Positions 10,801 to 19,885 of a stretch of 64,000 nt of DNA are shown here, one piece after another. Under the pieces are notes generated by a model, which searched no databases, was not told the DNA's origin, and was given only the letters and a program-made list of their open reading frames with translations. The stretch spans positions 2,604,001 to 2,668,000 of the forward strand of contig NZ_CP070304.1 of the NCBI RefSeq assembly GCF_016917355.1, written 5' to 3'. Position numbers and translations under genes: made by a program. The DNA is from Glaciimonas sp. PAMC28666. Its GTDB lineage: Bacteria; Pseudomonadota; Gammaproteobacteria; Burkholderiales; Burkholderiaceae_D. The first letter of the stretch is position 1. The number at the start of each line of letters is the position of its first letter.

Positions 10801-11822
10801 CGCAACGACTTGGCAACGACGTGCTGAAAAAGTTTGCCAAAAAGCAGACCAAAGCACCGCCGTCGACCATCGGTAAGGCACCGATAAAAGAACAGGTTAT
10901 CCACTTCATTAACAAGAAGATGCCGGGCAATCTGCCGAAGAAAACCGCGCGCGCGTTGCTGGATATTGAAGACGATAAGGTGATCCCGATCATCCGTGAT
11001 CCCCACACCACGACGGCGGAAACTGAAGCAGTGTTCTACTTCCCCGGATGTGGTTCCGAGCGGCTGTTTTCACAGGTTGGTTTAGCGACGCAGGCAATGT
11101 TATGGCACGTCGGCGTCCAGACGGTATTGCCGCCTGGTTACCTGTGCTGCGGCTACCCGCAACGCGGCTCCGGCGATTTCGACAAGGCTGAAAAGATCAT
11201 CACCGATAATCGGGTGCTGTTCCATCGCATGGCGAATACCTTGAACTACCTCGATATCAAAACCGTCGTGGTGTCATGTGGTACTTGCTATGATCAGCTG
11301 CAAGGTTATGAATTCGAAAAAATCTTCCCCGGCTGTCGTATCATCGACATCCACGAATATTTATTGGAAAAAAACCTTAAGCTGGAAGGCGTCAACGGCA
11401 CGCGTTATATGTATCACGATCCTTGCCATTCTCCGATGAAATTGCAGGACCCGTTGAAAACCGTGAACGCGTTAATCACGACCATTGATAATCAGAAGAT
11501 TGAAAAAAATGATCGCTGCTGCGGCGAGTCAGGTACCTTCGGCGTCAGCCGTCCGGACGTGTCCACGCAAGTGCGCTTCCGCAAGGAAGAAGAAATGATC
11601 AGCGGAGCCGATAAAGTGCGTGCTGATGGATTCTCCGGGGAAGTCAAAATTCTGACGTCGTGCCCATCTTGCTTGCAAGGGCTAACGCGCTACAACGATG
11701 ATTCCGGCACCACCGCAGATTACATCGTGGTCGAAATGGCGAAGCATTTATTGGGCGAAAACTGGTTGCCGGATTACGTCAATCGCGCCAATAACGGCGG
11801 TATTGAGCGGGTGCTGGTATAG
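7806..11822 (+). CDS. FAD-linked oxidoreductase fused to Fe-S/CCG domains (DUF3683 family)
   Basis: A 1,338-residue protein resembling GlcD/Dld flavin dehydrogenases fused to a GlcF/LldE-type Fe-S subunit. In order: an N-terminal DUF3683-like segment (to about 180); an FAD-binding fold with [15 protein letters not shown] near 222; a C-terminal FAD-oxidase domain with [14 protein letters not shown] and GEHGIG; two 4Fe-4S motifs ([11 protein letters not shown] near 869, [12 protein letters not shown] near 931); and two CCG domains (FPGCGSE near 1079, HDPCHSP near 1205). It probably oxidises a 2-hydroxy acid such as D-lactate at the inner membrane and passes electrons to quinone; the substrate cannot be read from sequence. 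Start at ATG 7806; an in-frame ATG at 7770 is less likely. The HIT gene follows after 4 bp. Confidence 0.88.
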   Translation: MNAPVQIQALVTDAPHGATPTRVREIPYNYTSFSDREIVIRLLGEASWALLDDLRSKRQTGRSARMLYEVLGDIWVVRRNPYLQDDMLDNPKRRQALIDALNHRLAEVDKRRLDIAHAEENDDDAKQRSVKVEALVQAARLAITKFSDEFRQTYDLRKRTHKILGRYTAKDNIKFDGLSRVSHVTDATDWRVEYPFVVLTPDGEDEMAGLVKGCIELGLTIIPRGGGTGYTGGAIPLTPFSAVINTEKLEQLGAVEMAVLPGLQTEYATIFSGAGVVTKRVADAAEKAGFVFAVDPTSASASCIGGNIAMNAGGKKALLWGTAIDNLASWRMVDPNGDWLDCTRLDHNLGKIHDTPLARFKLEWRHPAAKGHPAEAVFKTEILEIPGGTFRKEGLGKDVTDKFLAGLPGIQKEGCDGLITSGVWILHKMPKFTRTVCLEFFGQARDAIPSIVEIKTYLDGLPAKGGGFTSIRLAGLEHLDERYLRAVGYSTKSKRGVLPKMALFGDIVGDDENAVAHAASEVVRLANNRVGEGFVAVSPEARKKFWLDRSRTAAISKHTNAFKINEDVVIPLNRMGEYTDGIERINIELSIKNKLQLLDQLQEFIGKGNLPLGKSEESDGDDIAGAELMEQRVPQAEELLAKAKLRWTYLLQQLDAPLADIKAELAALGLDKLSETFEQRLIQQPDARLFDVVQDRTISISWKQEVRAHLRQIFNGGAFKLILDECTAIHKKVLRGRVFVALHMHAGDGNVHTNLPVNSDHYEMLQDAHAAVARIMKLARSLDGVISGEHGIGITKLEFLTEDEIKDFRDYKLRVDPEGRFNKGKLLNLPGLEADLSNAYTPSFGLMGHESLIMQQSDIGAIATSIKDCLRCGKCKPVCATHVPRANLLYSPRNKILATSLLVEAFLYEEQTRRGISIKHWEEFEDVADHCTVCHKCLTPCPVDIDFGEVSMNMRNLLRKMNKKSFNPGTSAAMFFLNAKDPATINMTRKVMTDWGFKAQRLGNDVLKKFAKKQTKAPPSTIGKAPIKEQVIHFINKKMPGNLPKKTARALLDIEDDKVIPIIRDPHTTTAETEAVFYFPGCGSERLFSQVGLATQAMLWHVGVQTVLPPGYLCCGYPQRGSGDFDKAEKIITDNRVLFHRMANTLNYLDIKTVVVSCGTCYDQLQGYEFEKIFPGCRIIDIHEYLLEKNLKLEGVNGTRYMYHDPCHSPMKLQDPLKTVNALITTIDNQKIEKNDRCCGESGTFGVSRPDVSTQVRFRKEEEMISGADKVRADGFSGEVKILTSCPSCLQGLTRYNDDSGTTADYIVVEMAKHLLGENWLPDYVNRANNGGIERVLV

Positions 11823-11826
11823 CCTC

Positions 11827-12249
11827 ATGATGAACTCTGCGGATTGCGCATTGTGTGCAGGTGACGGTGGCGAAATATTATTTCGGACCGACAAATATCG
11901 CGTGGTATTGGTCGATGATAACCAATACCCGGGATTTTGTCGGGTCGTCTGGCACGAACATGTGAAGGAAATGACCGACTTATCGGCCGCTGACCGGGAT
12001 GTGTTCATGCAGGCAGTGTGGCGGGTCGAACAGGTGTTACGTGCCGTCATGCAGCCCGAGAAAATCAATCTGGCCTGCTTTGGGAATATGACGCCGCACT
12101 TGCACTGGCACGTGATTCCACGCTATCTGGATGATGTGCATTTTCCGCAACCGGTGTGGGGCACGCTTCAACAAACGACACCGGCAGTAGCGCTCGCAAC
12201 ACGGCATGCGCTGTTGCCGACCTTGCGTGCAGCGCTGCTGCGTGCATAA
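11827..12249 (+). CDS. HIT-family nucleotide hydrolase/transferase
   Basis: A 140-residue histidine-triad protein. The triad is HLHWHVIPR near residue 95 (form H-x-H-x-H). An N-terminal CALC pair (residues 7-10) is typical of the zinc-free or Ap4A-type bacterial HIT group. Family members cleave nucleotide-phosphate bonds such as AMP-lysine or dinucleoside polyphosphates. It starts 4 bp after the oxidoreductase stop, so the two are almost certainly co-transcribed; the same neighbour pair is seen in other Burkholderiales. Confidence 0.88.
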   Translation: MMNSADCALCAGDGGEILFRTDKYRVVLVDDNQYPGFCRVVWHEHVKEMTDLSAADRDVFMQAVWRVEQVLRAVMQPEKINLACFGNMTPHLHWHVIPRYLDDVHFPQPVWGTLQQTTPAVALATRHALLPTLRAALLRA

Positions 12250-12269
12250 ATTTTAGACACGGATAAAAC

Positions 12270-12701
12270 ATGCTTGGCTCGAAACAATCTGCACCAGTTC
12301 CCATTCCCGTCGCGTTTACCGCGCATCAAAAATCAGGCGTTCTGGAAGTCGCATTTGATGATGGCAAGACGTTCTCTTTGCCGTTCGAAATGATGCGCGT
12401 TTATTCGCCTTCGGCCGAAGTGCAAGGTCATGGGGAAGGACAGGAGACGTTGCAAATAGGCAAGCGCGGCATTACTTTGGCAGCGCTTGATCCGGTAGGT
12501 AATTATGCGGTCAAGCCCACCTTTTCGGACGGACACGAAAGTGGCATTTTCACCTGGACCTATTTGTACAAATTAGGTATGGAACAGGATGCACTGTGGG
12601 AAGATTATTTGCGGCGTCTGGATGATGCCGGAATTGGACGTGAGGCTGGCCGCGATTTGTCGATGATCGTCAAAAAAGCGGGTGGCCACGGTTGCGGTTA
12701 A
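12270..12701 (+). CDS. DUF971 (GBBH-like N-terminal domain) protein
   Basis: The 143-residue product matches the small DUF971 family, related to the N-terminal domain of gamma-butyrobetaine hydroxylase; the core reads FDDGKTFSLPFEMMRVYSPS followed by DGHESGIFTWTYLY. Family members often ride next to Fe-S assembly or ubiquinone genes, and ubiE lies two genes downstream. A role in metal or Fe-S handling is an inference. It sits 20 bp after the HIT gene in the same orientation. Confidence 0.85.
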   Translation: MLGSKQSAPVPIPVAFTAHQKSGVLEVAFDDGKTFSLPFEMMRVYSPSAEVQGHGEGQETLQIGKRGITLAALDPVGNYAVKPTFSDGHESGIFTWTYLYKLGMEQDALWEDYLRRLDDAGIGREAGRDLSMIVKKAGGHGCG

Positions 12702-12759
12702 GTCGCGTTGCCAAGTGAAAACAGCGTTTTTTTGTGCCGAACTTACGGAGTCTGATTAA

Positions 12760-13329
12760 ATGTTGTCGATACCTGAAATTTGCCAATTGTTTGACGATGG
12801 TGGGGACGCCATGTATTCGGGCGAAGCTGTTTCGCAGCGTGCCCATGCCTTGCAAACGGCAACGCTAGCTGAACAAGCGGGTGCATCGGCAGAATTGATC
12901 ACCGCCGCGTTGCTGCACGATCTTGGGCATCTTTTAAACCCGCAAGGCGAAACGCCGTCGGAACGGGGAATTGACGATACGCATCAATACTTTGCGATCC
13001 CGTATTTGCGCGGACTATTTAGTCCGGCTGTATTGGAGCCGATCCGGATGCACGTGGATGCCAAGCGTTATTTGTGCGCCACGGATGTCGCCTATTACGA
13101 CAAGCTCTCGGCCGACTCCAAACGCAGCCTCGCCTTGCAAGGCGGCGTCTTTTCCGGTGACGCAGCGACAGCGTTCATCGCTCGGCCTTACGCTGCAGAT
13201 GCAGTGCGTTTGCGCCTGTGGGATGATTTGGCGAAGGACGCTGCGATGGTCACGTCAGCGCTGGCTTATTTTGCGGGATTGATGGCTGGTTGTTCGCTGA
13301 CTCCCGGTAATATCGCTGATAGTCGCTGA
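12760..13329 (+). CDS. PhnZ/TmpB-like HD-domain oxygenase
   Basis: A 189-residue HD-domain protein. The motif YSGEAVSQRAHALQTA matches the Y-x-G-E-x-x-x-Q-x-x-H signature that distinguishes the mixed-valent diiron oxygenases PhnZ and TmpB from ordinary HD phosphohydrolases. The metal ligands continue with LLHDLGHL, then DDTHQY, MHVDAKRYLC and a late WDDLAKD. PhnZ cleaves the C-P bond of 2-amino-1-hydroxyethylphosphonate, but no phosphonate genes are nearby, so the substrate is open. The stop codon lies inside a 10-bp tandem repeat. Confidence 0.75.
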   Translation: MLSIPEICQLFDDGGDAMYSGEAVSQRAHALQTATLAEQAGASAELITAALLHDLGHLLNPQGETPSERGIDDTHQYFAIPYLRGLFSPAVLEPIRMHVDAKRYLCATDVAYYDKLSADSKRSLALQGGVFSGDAATAFIARPYAADAVRLRLWDDLAKDAAMVTSALAYFAGLMAGCSLTPGNIADSR

Positions 13330-13370
13330 TAGTCGCTGATAGGCGTTGATAGTCGTTGATAGTCGCTGAA
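13312..13370. repeat. 10-bp tandem repeat spanning the stop codon of the HD gene
   Basis: Six tandem copies of a 10-bp unit (AGTCGCTGAT with one- or two-base variants) run from the last codons of the HD-domain gene, through its TGA, into the downstream gap. The unit includes TGA, so any read-through frame would meet repeated stop codons. Confidence 0.85.
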
Positions 13371-13576
13371 TGGGCGAGGTTGGTGAGAGACAAAAGCGCA
13401 ATCCCAACGCTTTTAGCCTGGAATTAACACCGATTTTTTGCCGAATTAATGCCGATGACGGACTGTTCTTTGCCTGATCAGATCAATTGCCGTAGGGAAG
13501 ACTGCCGATTTATCTTCCCAGCGAGCCGTTCGCTTTACGCTGCTGCAGTATTAACAGGCTTCCTGGCCAGCTTTCA

Positions 13577-13653
13577 TATAATGAACTGTCGTTGTTAGTC
13601 GATGTCTGCTATTTGTCCTTTGACAACAACATCCTTCAACGGGCTTGTATAAT
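13577..13653 (+). promoter_or_regulatory. candidate promoters upstream of ubiE
   Basis: Two perfect TATAAT boxes lie ahead of ubiE, at 13577-13582 and 13648-13653. A perfect TTGACA at 13620-13625 precedes the second, but with 22 bp between them (17 is ideal), so that pair is suboptimal. The 230-bp gap after the HD gene and these boxes suggest the ubi genes start a new transcript here. Confidence 0.4.
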
Positions 13654-13681
13654 GCAACCCTGCTTTAATAAGGTTATCAAT

Positions 13682-14416
13682 ATGACCAATACTACCCATT
13701 TCGGTTACGAAACCGTCGCTGAAGAAGACAAGGTGCATAAAGTTGCCGAGGTTTTCCATTCGGTCGCGGCCAAATATGACGTCATGAACGATCTGATGTC
13801 GGCTGGCATGCATCGTCTGTGGAAAGCCTTCACTATCGCCCAAGCTGCAATCCGCCCTGGATTTAAGGTGCTGGATATTGCGGGCGGAACCGGAGATCTG
13901 GCCAAAGCCTTCGCAAAACGTGCCGGTTCGACCGGTGAAGTCTGGCTCACTGACATTAACGAGTCGATGCTGCGGGTTGGGCGCGATCGTGTCTTGAATA
14001 GTGGCTTATCCACCCCCACTTTGCTTTGTGATGCGGAGAAATTGCCGTTTCCCGACAACTACTTCGATCGCGTGTCGGTAGCGTTCGGTTTGCGCAATAT
14101 GACCCATAAGGATGTCGCGTTGTCCGAAATGCGTCGGGTGCTCAAGCCAGGCGGCAAATTGTTGGTACTAGAATTCTCTAAAGTCTGTGAGCAGCTCAAA
14201 AAGCCCTATGACGTGTATTCGTTTTCAGTATTGCCCTGGTTGGGTAAAAAAATCGCCAACGATGCTGAAAGCTACCGCTATCTGGCCGAGTCAATCCGTA
14301 TGCATCCGGATCAGGAAACCCTGAAACAGATGATGCAGGACGCAGGGCTTGCGCGTGTGCAGTATTTTAATTTAACCGCTGGTGTGGCCGCATTGCATAC
14401 CGGGATCAAACTGTAA
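13682..14416 (+). CDS. ubiE: Ubiquinone/menaquinone C-methyltransferase UbiE
   Basis: A 244-residue class I SAM methyltransferase that methylates C2 of the demethoxy-quinol ring in ubiquinone biosynthesis. The SAM-binding motif [12 protein letters not shown] is near residue 60, and the UbiE-specific segments [30 protein letters not shown] and [15 protein letters not shown] are present. The ATG at 13682 gives the family N-terminus ([12 protein letters not shown]); an upstream open frame from 13592 is not homologous. ubiJ and ubiB follow on the same strand, separated by the Tim44-like gene. Confidence 0.96.
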   Translation: MTNTTHFGYETVAEEDKVHKVAEVFHSVAAKYDVMNDLMSAGMHRLWKAFTIAQAAIRPGFKVLDIAGGTGDLAKAFAKRAGSTGEVWLTDINESMLRVGRDRVLNSGLSTPTLLCDAEKLPFPDNYFDRVSVAFGLRNMTHKDVALSEMRRVLKPGGKLLVLEFSKVCEQLKKPYDVYSFSVLPWLGKKIANDAESYRYLAESIRMHPDQETLKQMMQDAGLARVQYFNLTAGVAALHTGIKL

Positions 14417-14436
14417 GTATTCTGCCTGGAGGCAGC

Positions 14437-15360
14437 ATGAAAAAATTATTCGTTGTATTGATGTTGATAGTGAGTGCTTTGTCGCTGACTATTTCAAGTG
14501 CGGAAGCCCGACGTCTGGGCGGCGGCGGATCGTTTGGCCGCCAATCGTCCGGCATTTCACGTTCGGTCCCGAATAGCCCGTCTCAACAAAATTTTGCGCG
14601 TCCCGCTACACCAGCGCCAGCCGCAGCGCCTGGCATAGCGCCTAAACCAGCTAGCCCGCTGAGAGGCATCATCGGGGGCGCATTATTAGGCTTGGGTCTG
14701 GGAGCGATGATGTCGCATTTCGGCCTTGGCGGCGCAGGAGGATCATTTCTGATGATCATTCTGTTAGCGTTCGTTGTGATATTCGTGGTGCGAATGGTGA
14801 TGCGCCGCAACAGCGACGCAGCGCCAGCCTATCCGAATGCCTATTCCAACAGCCCCGGCAGCACCTCCAACGATAACAACCATCAAAGTTTCACGCCGGA
14901 GATCGGCTCGCGTCTTGAGCCAGCGCGGCCGGTTGCCTTCCAGGCCGAACCAACCGCAGCAGGACATGCAAACGTTCCGTGGGGAATTCCGCCGGACTTT
15001 GATGTGCCGGGTTTCGTAAGAAACGCCAAAACCTATTTCATTCGGTTACAGGCCGCGTGGGATAAAGCCGACGCTAACGACATCAGAGAATTCACCACGC
15101 CGGAAATGTTTGGCGAGTTGAAAATGCAATTACAAGAACGCGGTGCTTCGGCCAACAACACCGACGTGGTGCAACTTGACGGTGAGCTAATGGGTATTGA
15201 AATGGTCAATGACCATTATCTGGCCAGCGTTAAATTCAGCGGCTTGATCAAGGAAGTGCCGGAGGCGTCGGCCGAGCCATTCACAGAAGTATGGAATCTC
15301 TCCAAGCCGGCATCAGGGCCGGGTGGATGGATCCTGGCGGGGATTCAGCAGGTTAATTAG
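14437..15360 (+). CDS. Tim44-like domain membrane protein
   Basis: A 307-residue protein with a signal-type hydrophobic N-terminus (to about residue 25), a Ser/Pro/Ala-rich linker, a glycine-rich hydrophobic region with a second membrane segment (about residues 75-125) and a C-terminal Tim44-like fold (about 175-305) with the repeated pattern of short helices and strands. It sits between ubiE and ubiJ, a conserved position in this order. Function unknown; a role in the membrane-bound Ubi complex is inference from location only. AGGCAG precedes the ATG by a few bases. Confidence 0.82.
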   Translation: MKKLFVVLMLIVSALSLTISSAEARRLGGGGSFGRQSSGISRSVPNSPSQQNFARPATPAPAAAPGIAPKPASPLRGIIGGALLGLGLGAMMSHFGLGGAGGSFLMIILLAFVVIFVVRMVMRRNSDAAPAYPNAYSNSPGSTSNDNNHQSFTPEIGSRLEPARPVAFQAEPTAAGHANVPWGIPPDFDVPGFVRNAKTYFIRLQAAWDKADANDIREFTTPEMFGELKMQLQERGASANNTDVVQLDGELMGIEMVNDHYLASVKFSGLIKEVPEASAEPFTEVWNLSKPASGPGGWILAGIQQVN

Positions 15361-15526
15361 TCTGGGTGGCGCGACGCGAAGATAGCGCCGCTAAATATAG
15401 GGCTATAAGGTTATAGGGCCATTTTTGCGGGTGCCGGTATATGCTGCCTTAACCAGGTATTTTCCCGCAAGAAATAACCTGATGCGATATACGCCGTCAG
15501 TTTTAAACCGCTTCTGATAAACTTGG

Positions 15527-15559
15527 ACCGCCCCTGACTTTCACGGGCGGTTTTGTTTT
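15527..15559 (+). terminator. rho-independent terminator after the Tim44-like gene
   Basis: ACCGCCC (15527-15533) pairs with GGGCGGT (15545-15551), followed by a T-rich run (TTTGTTTT). It lies immediately before the ubiJ start, so part of the ubiE transcript may end here. Confidence 0.75.
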
Positions 15560-15577
15560 GTGACCAGGACATCTGCT

Positions 15578-16204
15578 TTGAATTTTACGCCCCTCACCGC
15601 CGCCGTTAATCATCTGCTAGCGCAGGAGCCTTGGGCACAGCGCAAGCTTGCCACGCATGCTGGCAAGATTGCTTTCATTGACGCCGCTGCATTTGTGCTC
15701 AAATGGCAAGTCACTGCCGATGGCATGTTGCAAGCGCCCGCAGCAGAAAATGATGCCGATCCCTCGCCCAATGTCACCATCAGGATGAAGTTGTCCGATT
15801 TGCCATTGATGGCGCAAAATCCTGAGCGCGCATTCTCTTATGTCAACATTCAGGGCGATGCGGATTTCGCCAGTGCGATTTCACAAATCGGCCTCGGTCT
15901 GCGCTGGGATGCGGAGCAGGATTTAAGTAAGTTGGTGGGGGACATTGCTGCCGTGCGTCTGGTTTCAGCAGCAAGGGCGACGTTCCAGACGGTGCAGACC
16001 ACCCACAAAAAATTGGCAGAAAATCTGGCCGAATATTTTCTTGAGGAGAAACCTTTATTGGTGCGCCCTCATGTTGTTTCTGAATTTACGCAAAATGTCA
16101 CGACCTTGCGGGATGATCTGGAACGTTTAATCAAGCGCATTGAGCGCATTGAACGGAGTGAGCGGATTGACCGTACAAAGGACGATCCTGCCTCCATGCC
16201 CTAG
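15578..16204 (+). CDS. ubiJ: Ubiquinone biosynthesis accessory factor UbiJ (SCP2 domain)
   Basis: A protein of about 208 residues with an N-terminal SCP2 sterol-carrier-like domain (to about residue 110) that binds lipid intermediates in the soluble Ubi complex, and a charged C-terminal coiled region. I prefer the TTG at 15578: AGGA at 15566-15569 sits 8 nt ahead and the upstream GTG at 15560 abuts the T-run of a terminator. UbiJ partners UbiK and supports aerobic ubiquinone hydroxylations. ubiB follows 198 bp downstream. Confidence 0.85.
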   Translation: MNFTPLTAAVNHLLAQEPWAQRKLATHAGKIAFIDAAAFVLKWQVTADGMLQAPAAENDADPSPNVTIRMKLSDLPLMAQNPERAFSYVNIQGDADFASAISQIGLGLRWDAEQDLSKLVGDIAAVRLVSAARATFQTVQTTHKKLAENLAEYFLEEKPLLVRPHVVSEFTQNVTTLRDDLERLIKRIERIERSERIDRTKDDPASMP

Positions 16205-16402
16205 AGGCAAGGTCAATACGACTACGGCGAGCGCAACGAATAGAATGCCATGCAGCGAATAGAATGACTCTGAAGACATGAGGATTGCCGGTATCAGGAT
16301 GGCAACCGCCGCGTAACTCGGTTGCACCTTGCACCAGTCGCACCGCGCATGTGATTTCCAAAGAGATCAAATGCAACACACCAAGTTGAAGGCCGGGTAC
16401 CA

Positions 16403-17980
16403 ATGATTTTAAAATTTCTACGGGTTATAAAAATTGCGCGGGTCGCCATACGCTATGGTTTAGACGATATCGTGATGTCGGGCTTCGACAAGCCGCGCAT
16501 TTCCAAGTTAATCAATACATTGCTATTTTGGCGCGACTTGTCCGCTCCACGCGGTGAGCGCCTGCGTAAATCGCTTGAAGAGTTGGGTCCGATTTTCGTT
16601 AAGTTCGGGCAGGTACTGTCGACCCGTCGAGACTTGTTACCGGGCGATATCGTCGACGAACTGGCCGGCTTGCAGGATCGGGTGCCACCATTCAGTTCTG
16701 ACCTGGCGATTGCGCAAATTCAAAAATCGCTGAAAGCACATCCGGATCAGCTCTTCGCCAGTTTTGATCGCGAGCCGGTGGCTTCCGCTTCGATTGCGCA
16801 AGTCCACTTCGCCATGCTTAAAAATGGCCGAGAGGTGGCGGTAAAGGTGTTGCGTCCTGGCATGAAAAAATCCATCGACGAGGATGTGGCGTTGATGCAT
16901 CTGGCCGCTGAGCTGGTCGAAAAACTATGGGCAGATGGCAAACGCCTGAAAGCGCGTGAAGTGGTTGGCGAGTTCGATAAGTACCTGCATGATGAACTCG
17001 ACCTGATGCGCGAAGCGGCTAATGGTAGTCAATTACGCCGCAATTTTGCGGATTCCGATCTGCTCATGGTGCCGGAAATGTTTTGGGACTATTGCTCATC
17101 GTCAGTCATCGTGATGGAGCGCATGCACGGTATTCCGATTTCGCAGCTGGAGCGTTTACGCGCGGCTGGCGTCGACATGAAAAAACTGTCCAGCGATGGA
17201 GTGGAAATTTTCTTCACCCAAGTTTTTCGGGATGGATTTTTCCACGCGGATATGCATCCCGGAAATATCCTGGTATCAGTCGCGCCTGCCACCTTCGGAC
17301 GTTACATCGCGCTCGATTTCGGGATTGTCGGAACGCTTAACGATTTCGACAAAGACTACCTCTCGCAAAATTTTCTGGCTTTTTTTCAGCGCGATTACAA
17401 ACGCGTGGCCGAAGCGCATATCGAGTCTGGCTGGGCACCAAAAGAAACCCGTGTGGATGAACTGGAATCGGCGGTGCGGGCTTGTTGCGAGCCGATCTTT
17501 GATCGCCCTCTGAAAGATATTTCTTTCGGTCAGGTTCTCCTGCGATTGTTCCAGACTTCACGCCGTTTCAATGTCGAAGTGCAACCGCAACTCGTGCTAT
17601 TGCAAAAGACGTTGTTGAACGTTGAGGGCCTTGGACGCCAATTAGACCCCGAGCTGGATTTGTGGAAAACCGCGAAGCCGTATCTGGAACGCTGGATGAG
17701 CGAACAGATCGGTTGGCGGGGTTTGGTGCAACATTTGAAAATGGAAGCGCCGCGCTACAGTAAATTGTTACCGCAGCTGCCACGGTTGATTCATCAGGCG
17801 TTGTCTCAAGCGGTTGATGGACCCAAAGGTCAAGATGAAAAATTGTTGCTGATGGCACTGGCGGAGCAAAAGAGGACCAATCATTTGTTAGGTATTCTGG
17901 TGTATTTCGGTGGTGGATTAATGGGGGGAGTATTGCTGACCCTGATCTTCCAGCGCTGGGGCTATCTTTATTTCGGTTGA
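16403..17980 (+). CDS. ubiB: Ubiquinone biosynthesis kinase-like protein UbiB
   Basis: A 525-residue atypical kinase (ABC1/ADCK family) with the hallmark KxGQ motif in the N-terminal extension ([16 protein letters not shown]) and a protein-kinase-like core. The core includes the Ala-rich nucleotide loop region ([13 protein letters not shown]), the catalytic [11 protein letters not shown] and the metal-binding DFGIVG. Two C-terminal membrane helices are present (about 470-525). It helps extract membrane quinone precursors for the Ubi complex. Length and order match the family. Confidence 0.96.
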   Translation: MILKFLRVIKIARVAIRYGLDDIVMSGFDKPRISKLINTLLFWRDLSAPRGERLRKSLEELGPIFVKFGQVLSTRRDLLPGDIVDELAGLQDRVPPFSSDLAIAQIQKSLKAHPDQLFASFDREPVASASIAQVHFAMLKNGREVAVKVLRPGMKKSIDEDVALMHLAAELVEKLWADGKRLKAREVVGEFDKYLHDELDLMREAANGSQLRRNFADSDLLMVPEMFWDYCSSSVIVMERMHGIPISQLERLRAAGVDMKKLSSDGVEIFFTQVFRDGFFHADMHPGNILVSVAPATFGRYIALDFGIVGTLNDFDKDYLSQNFLAFFQRDYKRVAEAHIESGWAPKETRVDELESAVRACCEPIFDRPLKDISFGQVLLRLFQTSRRFNVEVQPQLVLLQKTLLNVEGLGRQLDPELDLWKTAKPYLERWMSEQIGWRGLVQHLKMEAPRYSKLLPQLPRLIHQALSQAVDGPKGQDEKLLLMALAEQKRTNHLLGILVYFGGGLMGGVLLTLIFQRWGYLYFG

Positions 17981-18047
17981 TGACGGCAGTCGCGTTCACG
18001 CCTCTTATTTGTCGCACAATTTTTTGAGGTTAAGAAAATAGATCACC

Positions 18048-18692
18048 ATGACAATACCAAACTCCGCTCCGAACTCCGTTCCTTTAGCGTCAGCGATTCC
18101 AACATTTACAACCCGCGATTCAGCTAAACCCGATTTTTGGAGTGAGCGCTTTGAGCATGCCTTCACGCCTTGGGACAAAGGGGGGGCACCTTTGGCGCTG
18201 CAGGATTACATCAAACGCTCGGCCCCGGCAGTAACGTTGATTCCTGGGTGCGGCGTCGGATATGAAGTTGCCTATTTCGCCCACGCTGGCTGGGATGTTA
18301 CAGCGATCGATTTTTCCGAGGCAGCGGTACGCGCAGCGCAGGCGGTGCTAGGTCCGTTGGGTTCTCGCGTCATAGAAGCTGACTTTTTTAAATTTGAGCC
18401 AGCGGCGCCGGTTGGCTTGATCTATGAGCGGGCCTTCTTCTGTGCGTTGCCGCCAGCAATGCGTCCTGCTGTGGTTGCGCGCTGGGCTGCGTTGCTGGCA
18501 CCGGGCGCAACGTTAGCCGGTTTTTTCTTTTTTAGCGATACACCAAAAGGGCCGCCGTTCGGCATAGACCGCCTCGTGTTGGAGCAGATGTTGCAGCCGT
18601 ATTTTGAATTGATGGAAGATCACCCCGTCGCCGATTCCATTCCTGCATTTGTTGGCAAAGAGCGCTGGCTGGTCTGGCGCAGACGCTCGTAG
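18048..18692 (+). CDS. TPMT-family SAM-dependent methyltransferase
   Basis: A 214-residue class I methyltransferase of the thiopurine S-methyltransferase group. The N-terminal FWSERFEHAFTPWDKGGAP motif is characteristic of that family, and the SAM loop reads LIPGCGVGYEVAYF near residue 65. Bacterial members methylate tellurite, selenite or small thiols, but the substrate cannot be assigned. It lies between ubiB and the transporter genes, in the same orientation but with independent spacing. Confidence 0.85.
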   Translation: MTIPNSAPNSVPLASAIPTFTTRDSAKPDFWSERFEHAFTPWDKGGAPLALQDYIKRSAPAVTLIPGCGVGYEVAYFAHAGWDVTAIDFSEAAVRAAQAVLGPLGSRVIEADFFKFEPAAPVGLIYERAFFCALPPAMRPAVVARWAALLAPGATLAGFFFFSDTPKGPPFGIDRLVLEQMLQPYFELMEDHPVADSIPAFVGKERWLVWRRRS

Positions 18693-18799
18693 CTGCGCCG
18701 CTGCAGGCAACACTTATTTCGTTCGGTTATAGGGTAAGTCTGCGACGATGAGTATTCTTTTTGCTACAATCGGCGCTTTCGCTTTCCAGGTCAAACTTC

Positions 18800-19885
18800 A
18801 TGGCTTTGCTCGAAATTCGTAACGTTAGTCGCTGCTTTGGCGACTTTGTCGCCGTCAATAACATCAGTTTATCGATTGAGGCAGGTGAGTTTTTTACGTT
18901 ACTGGGCCCATCCGGTTGTGGCAAGACCACCTTACTGCGCATGATCGCCGGGTTTGACTTACCCAACGCCGGGCAAATATTGCTCGATGGCGTGGACCTT
19001 ATCGGCATTCCGCCTGAGAAACGGCCGGTATGTACCGTTTTTCAGAATTATGCGTTGTTCCCGCACATGACGGTGAGCGGCAATATCGCTTTCCCGCTCA
19101 AAATGGCAAAGTTGCCGCCGGAACAAGTAAAAGAAAAAGTAGCAGAAGCGCTGGAAGATGTCCGCCTGGTCGGTTTTGGTGCGCGTTATCCGCACGAATT
19201 GTCCGGCGGTCAGCGTCAGCGGGTCGCGGTGGCGCGTGCGCTGGTATCCCGGCCTAAATTACTGTTGCTGGACGAACCGCTATCGGCGATGGATGCCAAG
19301 TTGCGCGAGCAGATGCAGATTGAACTCATCAATTTACAAAAGGAAGTGGGGATTACGTTCGTCTATGTCACGCATGACCAGACTGAAGCATTGGCCTTGT
19401 CGCATCGGATCGCCGTGCTGAATCACGGTCAGGTTGAGCAACTGGACGAGCCTTCCCGTATTTACAGTTTTCCAAAAACGCGGTTTGTTGCCGATTTTAT
19501 TGGAACCTGCAATCTTCTGGATGGCGTCATTGAGGCCATTGACGACGCCACGATGTCTCTCACGGTGGCCGGGCTGGGGCAGGTGAGGGCCGCGCTACCG
19601 GCCGACGCCGCGATTGGGCGCAAGGGAACGTTAGCGTTACGTCCTGAAAAAATTCTGATCAGTGCCGCAGTCAGCGGTCATAGCGCTGAAAATCATTTCA
19701 AGGGCTACGTGAAAGAGCTGCTATATCTCGGTGACGTGACGGTCTACATCGTTCAAACCGAAGGGGGCGCCGCGCTAGAAGCATTGTTGGCGAATTCGGC
19801 CGCGGGGCGTGCCAAATTTTTTGAGGTAGGCGACACGGTCGATGTCGCGTGGAGTTTTGAGGCCGGACATTTCCTGTATGAATAA
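18800..19885 (+). CDS. Polyamine ABC transporter ATP-binding protein (PotA/PotG-like)
   Basis: A 361-residue ATPase with Walker A GPSGCGKTTLLRMIAG, signature LSGGQRQRVAVARAL, Walker B LLLLDEPLSAMD and a C-terminal TOBE domain. It energises uptake through the two permeases encoded downstream. The ATG at 18800 fits the family start (MALLEIRN). A TACAAT box about 35 bp upstream may be the operon promoter. The next gene overlaps its last codons, showing translational coupling. Confidence 0.92.
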   Translation: MALLEIRNVSRCFGDFVAVNNISLSIEAGEFFTLLGPSGCGKTTLLRMIAGFDLPNAGQILLDGVDLIGIPPEKRPVCTVFQNYALFPHMTVSGNIAFPLKMAKLPPEQVKEKVAEALEDVRLVGFGARYPHELSGGQRQRVAVARALVSRPKLLLLDEPLSAMDAKLREQMQIELINLQKEVGITFVYVTHDQTEALALSHRIAVLNHGQVEQLDEPSRIYSFPKTRFVADFIGTCNLLDGVIEAIDDATMSLTVAGLGQVRAALPADAAIGRKGTLALRPEKILISAAVSGHSAENHFKGYVKELLYLGDVTVYIVQTEGGAALEALLANSAAGRAKFFEVGDTVDVAWSFEAGHFLYE

